64,000 nt of DNA, from the NCBI RefSeq assembly GCF_037392515.1, contig NC_090290.1, positions 806,001 through 870,000 of the forward strand, read 5' to 3'. Positions 11,375 to 21,929 of this stretch are shown piece by piece. Every line of letters begins with the position of its first letter. The first letter of the stretch is position 1. The stretch is from Haliotis asinina (Eukaryota > Mollusca > Gastropoda > Lepetellida > Haliotidae). The notes beneath the pieces are model-generated. The model did not search any database and was not told where the DNA came from. It saw nothing but the letters and a program-made list of their open reading frames with translations. The translations under genes were made by a program, and so were the position numbers.

Positions 11375-12734
11375 CATTCTTCAAAATATGTTGCCTTTTC
11401 TGTTACCTAGCAACTTATAATCCATATCAAAAGGTCATGTATGCTATGATTACACACATGGCTGCTAACTTCAGTGTTTTTCCCAAGGTCTTGAGCGAGT
11501 GTCTCAGTATGGTAACTAGAATTAGGTACCTTTAGGTAGATTTGTTATTGAATGTACAAGAACCTGTGTAAGGTTAGGTATTTTCATTTGGACGAATCCT
11601 GTGAATTACAGAACAATTTTGTCAGTTTTAGATCTTTCAAATATCACTGGTCTGTTAGCATGAGGGTGATAGGATAACATTAAAATCTAAATATGGGTTA
11701 TTTCTGTGATGGAGTTGTGTGCTTGTTTTAGTAATTTAAAACTGACTATCTGCCGTAAATGTGAGGAGAATGAAATATAAATTTAAATCAATGACATTTG
11801 TTTTATTATTTAAACATTAGCATTTCTACCCTGTACATATGTATTTCATTATTTTTGTATGGGCTGGTTGTTCATGTTCATGATGTCAATCACTGGTTTG
11901 TGAACTCCAGGCTCAGTTACAGAATGTTGTTATACAAATTGAATTTTGCTGAGTGCTGTCATAAGCAGCAAACTAAATAGATACGTTAGCACTCATCATT
12001 TGTTTTGCTTGCCTTTTTACACTTTGTGAATAAAAGAATATGTGTATCTGATTGAAGCATGTGGAATATAAGTATCTGTAGAATAATTAGATATTATGTA
12101 AGATAATGTATCGTTTGCAAACCAACTGTTCATGTCAGATAATGGTACAAACATATGACCCACCTTTCTCCTGTAACCATGGTAACATATTTTTCATATT
12201 TGTGTTAGAATAGTCATTTGTGTGTTTCAAAGATGGTGCTAATCTAGCTGAAGTGTATATTGTCATATATTTTCAGATATCAAAACATAAATGATAGCTA
12301 TGAAAAACGGCAGTATTGTTCCTCATTGTACATGAGGTGATACGTTTGTTTTCAGCCACTTAAACACTAACCAGCAATGGCAGATGGGTCCTTCCGTAAT
12401 ATCATCTCTGGTTTTGTTTTTTGATATTTTGGAGCTAAAGTATTTTTTTTTTCAACTGAGACAGGTACTGAATTGCTATTTTTTGTGTGTGAAAAATTGC
12501 AAACCTTACACATGCTTTCCTTTTCTGACACTGCAAGAGTTTTGTATTTCTGTTTTCAGTAGTGCCATGATAATACTGAATTAAAATTAATCTTGCTTCA
12601 TGATGCTGAAAAAGCAAACAGTTTTAATATTTACATACTTGTTGATGTTTTCTAGATGACATTTTCACAGCAGAGGAAGATTTGTGAAAGTCCAGGAATT
12701 GATCTATAGAAACTCATGCTTGTAGAAAGAGATA

Positions 12735-12895
12735 TCTAACGGGATCGGGTGGTTAAACATACTGACTTGGTTGGCACCGGTCGTCGTATCCCAAATGCAT
12801 AGATCGAGGCTCATGTTGTTGATCACTGGATTGTCTGGTCCAGACTCAATTATTTACAGACTGTCGCCATACAGCTCAGTTATTCTGTCTTTAGA
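12735..12895 (+). mobile_element. SINE fragment (GGGATCGGGTGG family)
   Basis: It contains AACGGGATCGGGTGG, TCATGTTGTTGATCACTGGA and TTGTCTGGTCCAGACTC, matching the copy at 62028-62296. It is truncated before the CTCA tail. Confidence 0.75.
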
Positions 12896-13359
12896 ACTGT
12901 TAATAAAGACTGCAAATATTCTCTCAGAGTGGCAGTTGAAGACTGTTGAAGTGTGTCTGAATCAAGCTGTTGTGGCAGGATTATTTTGTCTACTGCCTTG
13001 TAACCTTGTGTATGTCATCAGGGTGCAATGGCACCATTCAGTGCAGCAGTCATTTCAACTGCTGTGATAAAGCAGCAGGGGTGTGAAGTGAACCGTTTGG
13101 CTTATTTGAAAGAAGAAAAGGGTTAGTGCATAAAGTTTTCTTGCATCTTGCAACAAAATGACTAGATGTGCAGAGTTTATATGTATATTTTCAATCATTT
13201 AGTCATTGTGTTGGATTTCAACTGATTAATGAGTCACGTTCTCTGCACATAATGCCATAATGCCAGTTGCGTGAGGTGCCCATTAAACACTGTGTTGTGA
13301 GACTATGTGTTCCAACTCAATGAGATCCAGTGTTTGGGTTCAAGCTAGATTGGACCCGT

Positions 13360-13590
13360 GAAGATCAGAGTTAGAATTGATCATCAGTAACGCATGGGTG
13401 TCATGAGGGGCAATCAGTGGAATCAGGTGGTCAGATTCACTGAGGGTTGACACATGTCATTACATCACATTTGCATAGATCTCTGCTCATGCTGTTGATC
13501 ACTTGATTGTCTGGTCAAGACTTTCATGTACAGACCACCACAATATAGCTGGAATATTGCTGAGTGTGCAATATAAGTTAATTCACTCAC
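13360..13590 (+). mobile_element. SINE (GGGATCGGGTGG family), diverged
   Basis: It runs from GACCCGTGAAGATC to ATATAGCTGGAATATTGCTG and a short CACTCAC tail. The order of segments is the same as in the full copy at 62028-62296. Confidence 0.75.
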
Positions 13591-14208
13591 GGTACATCTT
13601 GTTTTGATTGACATCTAGGAAGGAAATGAACTGGGCATGATAAGATCATCCCCTCTCCCTTCCTCCATATAAAGAATCACATTTTGACATGTTAATGCTT
13701 TTATTTGTATGATAGTAAATACTGCTGCCATTTTAATGATTTCTTTATTTTCACACTGAATGCCTTAACATCTAATGCCTCTACATTGTTCTTTTGTCAC
13801 ATCTGACTCTTTAACCTAGTTTTGTCATAAAACATTAAACAGTTTTAAGCCAATGTAGTGAGATGGCTTTGATGAGCAGAGCAGTGGATCATTTATCCCT
13901 AATACATTATACAGTTGATTTCCATATGGTAATTGAGACAAATCAATTTTATCATTATTAATGCATTATTATTTGTCACTCCCTATTACCTATTGTAACA
14001 TTATGCTCTCTACTGTATATATTTTCATGGCCATGGTAATTTGTAGGAAACAGCTGAATGTGTTTTTTTGTATTCCATTTTGTTACAGAACAGATGAATA
14101 TTTCAGGATGCCAGTCTGCTATGAGCTGTCCTAACGTGGTGGTTCAGTGACTGTATCGTAGCATTATAGTACATGTATATAATGGACTGTTGTAGTGCTT
14201 GGTAGATC

Positions 14209-14806
14209 AGGGTCCCGATCAACAAAGCATTTGAAGTGCTACAACATTCACGAGTCTATGGTAAACTACAGAGCTATGACAAGTCGTAATGTTACAAACA
14301 TTTGTAGTGCTACAGCATTCATGAGTCTGTGGTAAACTACAGAGCTACGACAAGTCGTAATGTTACAAACATTTGAAGTGCTACAACATTTACGAGTCTA
14401 TGGTAAACTACAGAGCTACGACAAGTCGTAATGTTACAAACATTTGTAGTGCTACAGCATTCACAAGTGTGTGGTAAACTACAGAGCTACGACAAGTCTG
14501 TTACAAACATTTGTAGTGCTACAGCATTCATGAGTCTGTGGTAAACTACAGAGCTACGACAAGTCGTAATGTTACAAACATTTGTAGTGCTACAACATTC
14601 ACGAGTCTATGGTAAACTACAGAGCTTACGACAAGTCGTAATGTTACAAACATTTGTAGTGCTACAGCATTCACAAGTGTGTGGTAAACTACAGAGCTAC
14701 GACAAGTCGTAATGTTACAAACATTTGTAGTGCTACAACATTCACAAGTCTGTGGGAAACTACAGAGCTACGACAAGTCGTAATGTTACAAACATTTGGG
14801 ACCCAG
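14209..14806. repeat. eight-copy 71-bp tandem repeat bounded by GGGTCCC/GGGACCC
   Basis: A 71-bp unit beginning GTGCTACAACATTCACGAG is repeated about eight times from 14236 to 14799. Each unit contains the short palindromes ACGACAAGTCGT and GTAGTGCTAC. The block is bracketed by AGGGTCCCGATC and its inverted counterpart GGGACCCAGG. This resembles a MITE with an internally amplified core; superfamily unassigned. No ORF. Confidence 0.75.
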
Positions 14807-15799
14807 GATTCTGTGTGCCTGAAAAATGTGTTCAAAATTTTTTTCAGGGATTAACCTTGTTTTGTTAACATGTGACTAGTGATTGTGCTGTATTTATTAT
14901 GCTTGATGAACATGATGCATGTACATTATGTGCTACTCGACAGCTTATTTGGATATGTCCGTTTAGAGAATGAGTGTGTTGTTGACAGGTGTTGTCATAC
15001 ATGTAGTGTTGATTATATACATGGATTGGCAATGGCGGCTTCATGTCTGTCTATAAAGAACATACGTTCCAGGACAGGCTGTCCCATTTTATCATTTTGA
15101 GTTACTTCAGTCCAGTATCAAGATTGGCATTGTATTGTGAATGGCAATGTATAATTTCAGATGTGATCACATTAGCAATTGCTCTTAGTAACATATCAAT
15201 ACATTTGCTGTATTGATTGAAAAAGTTTAAAAATCTGTAGTCTTTTATAATATGGGTACATTTAAAGCATTATGTTGCAACATTGTGACTAATTGCTACT
15301 TGTTTGTAAATTTAAGAGTGTACATCTGGCTACAGTTGTCTTCCTCCCAGTAAATTTTTTTGTGAAGGGCTGGAGATTCAGTTTCAATCAATGACACCAG
15401 CCCAGCTGCTGAACAAATAATCCCACATCAACTGGATGATATTTGTCCTAAAACATTAACACAGCAAGTTGTGGCCACACTTGTCCCAGGTGTTCAAAGG
15501 AATGTATAGAACTGCCTCCCTTGGGCATATCAGAAATCTGTGATCGCATGTTTGAATCACAAATATGATCTTTCCAATTTGTTAACAATCATGGTTTTCA
15601 GTAAGGTGGTATACTAGTTTGTCACTCAATCACTGACCCACACATTTTCTCTACTGCCTAGCTCTCCCTGCAATGCTAAAGCCTTAAATGAAGCAAGTTT
15701 TAATCTCCCATCTCAGTGGGGCTTCTTTTCAGTTGAAATGGGTTTGTTTGTTGCCATAAAAAATGTATATATTCAGACACCAAGTGTTAGTCTCGTCAA

Positions 15800-15895
15800 G
15801 CTGAAGACTCAGGATTGATTTCCCACATAAATGTAGACAATTTCTGGTGTCCCACGTCATGTTGCAAATATCAGCATAAAAACCATGCTCACTCA
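15800..15895 (+). mobile_element. SINE fragment
   Basis: It contains GACAATTTCTGGTGTCCCACG, TTGCAAATATCAGCATAAAA and CTCACTCAC, a short remnant of the tRNA-type family. Confidence 0.5.
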
Positions 15896-18244
15896 CTTGC
15901 TGACTGTATACAACCTTCATCTTTAGGGATTCCACAACTTCTAAAAGCTTTCAAATATTTTGTGTACATATTAATAGTTTGTCTTATAACCATAACTAGT
16001 TTCTTAATACATTTGTATGTATTTTGAAAGTTAGTAAAAAAACCCACATGTTCGGCTTATACTTATAGTGAATTTATAACGTGACTGTAATATCTAAGCA
16101 TTGTATAGATAGCTAACGTGAATCATATTTCACACACCAGCTATTAGCGACCTAGTGCATGTTTTCTGTAACACAGATTATGCTGAATGCTGCAACGAAT
16201 AAATTGAAACAAAATGCAGATATTAAATTTAAAAGAGACTAAAGTTATAGCAACAATGTCAGGCTGTTACCTCGTTCAGGAATGTATCCATCAACATCCA
16301 CATGCAAGAATGATATTCATCTGCAGCTGGTATATGATCCTGCTCTATGTGTCTTTCAACTGTCTAATATGCGAAAAAGTGACACATTGTTTGAGAATTT
16401 TTCACACTATAGTCTCATTGGTAAGATAGCACACCTGTCAACTAATTGCATGATGTCTGCCATTAGTTAGCCAATAATGAGCAATCAATCAATCAATCAG
16501 GGTAGTGGCAGTCAATTCTTTGAAGTAAGGATATTGTTTTTACACTCGTACTTTAAGACAGGGTGTTGTCAGTATAGATTAGTAAATCCACACACTTAAA
16601 CACTACCTTTTGACAAATCCACTGTGGAAGTAATTAATCAGTCAGTGTGTTATCAGTTAATCCTTAGATCAATTTTTGTTTTTGTAACTCAGCTGATAAA
16701 CCCTCTTGCATCACTTACATGCACATATTACATAACATGCAATACATTTGCCACATCGGACCTTAATTTAAAATGTTGAGTATTTACTCCAGACAAGAGG
16801 AATGCCAAATGGGCACCTGTCAGGTAATCCAAGTGGGGTTACCACTACCTACACTAATGGGCCAAAACTGTTTTGAGGATACCAACAGAACTTCGTTGTT
16901 ACATAAGAAATACATATAGGCATTTGCTATGTACTTGGGTAAATAGGTATAATCATTTTTTTTTTCAGAAATTTTCAGATTTCTCTACCAATTCAAATAA
17001 ATTAATTATGTGTTTTTATTATCACAGATAATAAACCAGGGGCGCAGCTACCCAAATTTACACATGATTTTTGCTATGTCAGCTGGGCTAGTCCTCAAAA
17101 CTATTTAAATATAAAGTTTTGTAATCTATTGGACTTGTATGAAACAAATAGCTTGCTAGCTACGTGCCTATAGACATCATATTTTTACATGACATGATCA
17201 AATATCGAGGTCAAAAACACGGAAATGGGATCAAATTGGATCAGTCACTATACCATCCAGGTATCAGAAATAACTACACTGCTGGGATATTTTATTACCA
17301 ACAGACAAGGAATACCAGGGATAATTTCATGTAATGGCATGTGATGGTCATCCTCACTGTTAAGGGTGAAGAAATTCTGCTAATGCGGGCAGGATCCCAG
17401 TCCCCATGACCGTCACGGTCGAGGGAGCGGGTGCTGACCAATTTGCAGCTTGGTTCCGTAATTAGACCATTGGCGAGAAACATTATTCGCTCTGCATCAG
17501 TGCCCCTTTAATGTTATCTGTTATTGTCCAGTAATTCTGATTTAGTTCACAATAGTCCTTTTGGGCTCAAATGATAACTTAGTCAACAGTTCTTCCCCAA
17601 TTACTTTACATAAGGTCTCTTATTTTTATATTTATGAATATAAAGTTTTCATTATTTGTTCTGTTCTGAAACAATGAAAACATGTTTTCATCCTAACTGG
17701 AAATTTGAAAAAGCAGATTTTTTTTCAAATTTTATTGAAAACTCATGAGATTCAAACCCACATTGTGTTCAAACATATCTTGACTTAAAACTAAGAACTA
17801 CTTTATTTGTGTGATTAGATCAGATAGACCAAAAACTGAATACTGCTTAATCTCATTTTTATGGACATTTTTCCAATGTTACAAAATATGAAATGGATTT
17901 TCCAAGTATTTCAGTACATTTGTGACAGGCAGAAATATATGTTTTTCATGATAGTTGCAAAACAGCTCAGTAACCATTGGACCCTCTGGGATTCGTCATC
18001 AGTCAATCTCTTCATCCTAGGTATTTGCTAAACACATGTCCAACACACGAAATGGCAAGTGGGTCTCAGAAAATATGAATGTGTACATATAAGGTTTTCT
18101 AGATGTTCACAGGATGGTTTTGTTTGGAATATAAATGATCAATTTATTTTCAGGATGTTTTTTATCAGTTGACAATCCGATAAGTTGCCAAGGGTCTGTT
18201 GACTATGATAATCATGGTAGGTGTTAACTTCATGTGTTGTGCAA

Positions 18245-18312
18245 GCTGCAAGCTGTATGCTGTCAGCTGTATGCTGTCAGCTGTATGCTGTCAGCTGTAT
18301 GCTGTCAGCTGT
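18245..18312 (+). repeat. 14-bp tandem repeat
   Basis: AGCTGTATGCTGTC is repeated about four to five times without interruption. Confidence 0.85.
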
Positions 18313-18570
18313 TGAAATAAAAGGTGAACTACACTGCACTTTTTTGTTTTGGTAAAAACATGACATGATATTATTTGATATGTGTGAAGAATTTTATCAG
18401 ATGTTAGTACTGTTAGCTTTCATTGTTTTACAAATATGTGTACAATTTTTTGATTCAAAAGAAAATTGTTTGATAATAAAACTGCTTAATATTTATTCAG
18501 ATGTGTTTTGTCAACTGAAGACTGTGTGTCAAAAGAAAAGGTGATGTTCAGTTTGAACAGTATGGTGTTG

Positions 18571-18734
18571 TAGCCTTGCCCCCTCACAGGAAAGACCCGC
18601 TTCCATTGGTCACATGGGCACAATGAAGCCTGTTTTTGGTGTCCCCTGCCAAGGTAATGCTGGAATATTGCTACAAATGGTGTAAATCTCTTAATCACTC
18701 ACTCACTCACTCACTCACTCACTCACTCACTCAG
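18571..18734 (+). mobile_element. SINE (tRNA-type family) with long CTCA tail
   Basis: It contains TTTTTGGTGTCCCCTGCC and GCTGGAATATTGCTACAAATG, followed by about ten CTCA repeats. Confidence 0.7.
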
Positions 18735-18804
18735 TTTTGCAATAAATTTACTGAGCGGGGAGTCAGTGTGTTATACAGGTGTAACAAAGTAGCAGAAGTT
18801 AAGC

Positions 18805-19010
18805 ATGAGTTAGTTTTATTCCACACTCAGCAATATTCTAGCTATATAAAGGTATTATGTACATAAATGAGTCTTTACCAGACAATCTAGTGATCAACAG
18901 CATGAGCATCAATCTACATGTATCAACCTTTTCAGCTAGCCTGACCACTTGATCACCTGAAGCTTGAGTTACTGAAGATCTATTTATACCCGGATTTCAT
19001 GAGTGACGGT
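18805..19010 (-). mobile_element. SINE (GGGATCGGGTGG family), reverse
   Basis: The plus strand reads AGTTTTATTCCACACTCAGC, then ACCAGACAATCTAGTGATCA and AGCCTGACCACTTGATC. This is the inverse order of the plus-strand copies. Confidence 0.7.
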
Positions 19011-20517
19011 AATATGGTTGTTAGCTACCTTGCACCATGGAAGACAGCCTCGGTGGCACACTCCCCATAGAGCTGAGTGTGGATTTCATGTTCATACTGT
19101 CAGTTCACAAAGTAATCTTGAAGCGCTTGAGATCCTTCAGTGAATCCGTCACTGCATTAACATCCACATAATCATCATTATAATTATTTTTGTTATGGCC
19201 AAGTTGTCACAGCAATCATTAGACCTATATAATCAAAATGCCCAAGACGCCCATACAGTTTAAAGATGACGCCTGAAAGTTACGACAATTTGCCCATCTA
19301 TTGTGGTTTTGGACACTCTTCCCATATGTTAAATGTTTTGGATGTCAGTGCATATAGCAGCCTTAACAGTGCGACAGTCGTAAGTCTATGTTAAGGCAAG
19401 GAGTTACGATCACGTTTGCTCAAATATCATACAAGGGTATGAAATACGTAATGTTCCCCTTTCGCAAGCCTCTCTTCGTGTGTCTACACCATTTGAAGTC
19501 AAGTTTTAATTGTATATTTGTCCGTCACACTATGCAATTGCATTTTATCCACTTTTGCCGCTTGTTCAACATCTTTGAGGAATAATCTGGGTGCCTGAAA
19601 CTGGAATTTTATGATTGTGATCCAGGCAATGTGTCATGCAATTCTGGTCTTCCGTACAAAATGGCTGCTATGGCAGCCATATTCGAAACTTGATTTTTTT
19701 CCCCTCTATATCGATCTACATGTCGATCTCATTTCATTAAACCCACACTAACCAATCTATCCATTTCCCAAGTTCTCGCGATAGCGGATTACCCATCCTT
19801 GCTTTCACTGACATTTTACCACAAATCAAACGCCAACAAAGTACAAGAATGGGAAGTGGAGTTTCTTTCTGTTGAGTGTCAGGTTTCATTCCATTTATCC
19901 ATATCAGTATCATATCAACTATCTTAAACCAATGTTGCAGAAAGAGAGTTACAATTATTGTAGCGCTAAGATTGCTTTGTGCAGGTAGGCCCAGAAGTTG
20001 AATGGTAGAACCACTGGTTTATCACGCCCAGATTCGATTGTTATATCGGACCGTGATATATCTGCAAGGAACTTTGTCAACTGCAGTATTGAAAATGACC
20101 GTACATTTCCAAGAAGTTGTCATTCTTACATCAACTTCCTATTTTATGTTTTTGACACAGTTCTACACTACGTTTAAATCTTAAAATATTGGTACTGAGT
20201 ACAAAGATTCTATCTTATATCTGGAAAGATGGCGATGAACAAACAAAGGAAACCCGTTCACGGAGACATGCATATTTCCACATTTGCAGGATAGGGATGT
20301 CTTTTACTTGAAACCTGCTGGTACATTACACAGATTATTTACATCACTCAACCCTTGAAGGGATGAAAAACAGCTTTTGGAGCGTATGGAAAACATGTAC
20401 ATGATATGAATACTTTGCACTGACAACTTTGTTAAGGCGATGTGTAAATGTCGACGTGTAAAATTGAGTATAACCATCTTTGTATGCTCTCTTTCCACAA
20501 TGGCTTCTATTTACTGG

Positions 20518-20662
20518 GGCGATGGGGTAGCCTTGTGATTAAAGCGTTCTGTCTCGCCTAAGGCCAGAGTTCGATTCCCATGAGTGCATTTCTGGCTTCC
20601 CCTGCCGTGATATTGCAGGGGCATTCCCCAAAGCGGCGTAAAACCCAACTCCTTCTTTCAGT
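20518..20662 (+). mobile_element. tRNA-derived SINE, boxes preserved
   Basis: An A-box-like GGGGTAGCCTTGTGATTAAAG and a B-box-like CAGAGTTCGATTCCCATG are well preserved, followed by TTCTGGCTTCCCCTGCC and GGCGTAAAACCC. This copy gives the clearest evidence that the family derives from a tRNA. Confidence 0.8.
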
Positions 20663-20982
20663 CTGTTTGGACTTCATTGTTCAGTAACTACTGTATATAT
20701 CCTTGTTTGTGGGTGAAACTGGGTACATGCATGTCAAGGTGAGAGTGAATTCTATACTTCTGTATAGTAAATGTAATTCAACATCGACAAATCTACATCA
20801 CGCCAGTGGTAAAATGCCTGCTCCTAGTATGCATTTTACTGTCAATGGTGTTACAAAGCCATATTCATTGGAACAAGCATGTGAATATAAGATGGACCCG
20901 TCTCTCGTAGTGTGCAAGGGGAACAGTGGACCATATTATGTCGAACGTTGCTACCTTGTACGCCAAACAATACATAGGGAAG

Positions 20983-21006
20983 TGACGTCATAATGACATG
21001 ACGTCA
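20983..21006 (+). promoter_or_regulatory. paired CRE sites upstream of the PDE gene
   Basis: Two perfect TGACGTCA palindromes lie at 20983-20990 and 20999-21006, separated by 8 bp. CREB/ATF proteins bind this octamer. The pair lies about 0.92-0.95 kb upstream of the PDE start codon, so it could belong to the promoter or first exon region. Function is inferred. Confidence 0.5.
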
Positions 21007-21902
21007 CAGGTGGCGAGTCTCAAACGGCCATAGTGATGGTGTTTCGGCCGAAGCTTCCTCTGCTTCTCAGGCGAATGGCGAACGCGAATAGCAATGTGGT
21101 CGAAGCATCGGATAAAGATACCAGGTTTATAGATTGACCCACAGGTTAGTAAAACCTCTTTCAATACAAGATGAAACATCTGCTACTTTCTTTGTACACG
21201 CGACGCGTACATTTATGTAGTCCGGAAAGGTTTCATCTCCACAGAATGAAACAAGATTGAGGTGCTTGCTAACTCCTTTTATTCATTTATTTTATTATTT
21301 ATTTTTATTCACTTATTATTATTTTGAGAAACAATTATCATCATTTGGTTTGGGACTCGCTTCCTTTGGAAGTTTTGGTCCGATATGCACGTGTATTTTC
21401 ATTTTCGTTCATTTTCATACAGTATCATTTTACCAATTCTGACTTTTTATGTACTTTTGGTCGATTTGCTTTATCACCAGAAAAACACTGATGTTGGTAA
21501 TAACTGTCAATTTGTATTGAGAAACAAAGTAACAAAACGATACGATCATTACAAACACACTATTTTGTTATTTTGTTGCATTTGGCTTTGAAAAGCGACA
21601 TTTCTATTTCATCGCCACATTGTTTCATTACATGTCAGCATGGTGTTTGTTTTACTTTGTTACGCCTCACTCAGTCATAACTGATACCATCAGGCATAAT
21701 TTAGTGTATATGGAATATCAACTGGTCTGAAACATTACGCTTTATCCGGAATGATGCGTTGGTTTTATGGTTTAATGCAAGATTTTAACAAGAATTTGAC
21801 AGTACATATTTTAATGACATTTTAACTATATGCAGATCCGAAATATCACTTCTGTATATCATGTCGACGTGAACGCCTGATGCATATTATCATATATGTT
21901 TC

Positions 21903-21929
21903 AGACAGATACTATAATCAACAGAGAGA
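21903..21929 (+). other. probable spliced leader segment of the PDE gene
   Basis: The sequence ATATATGTTTCAG ending at 21904 is a credible splice acceptor. The 25 bases after it contain an in-frame TAA (21915-21917) before the ATG. This fixes the start codon and implies at least one upstream 5'-UTR exon. Confidence 0.45.

Noticed and set aside
17295..17483. 62-codon minus-strand frame in the intergenic region
   Set aside because: Short, with no domain, splice context or neighbouring exon.
19661..19680. 20-bp palindrome ATGGCTGCTATGGCAGCCAT
   Set aside because: Single occurrence with no surrounding element or repeat. Possibly chance, so not listed as a regulatory site.
20703..20993. 96-codon plus-strand frame upstream of the PDE gene
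   Set aside because: No recognisable domain. It overlaps the paired CRE region and has no splice link to the PDE. It may be a chance frame.
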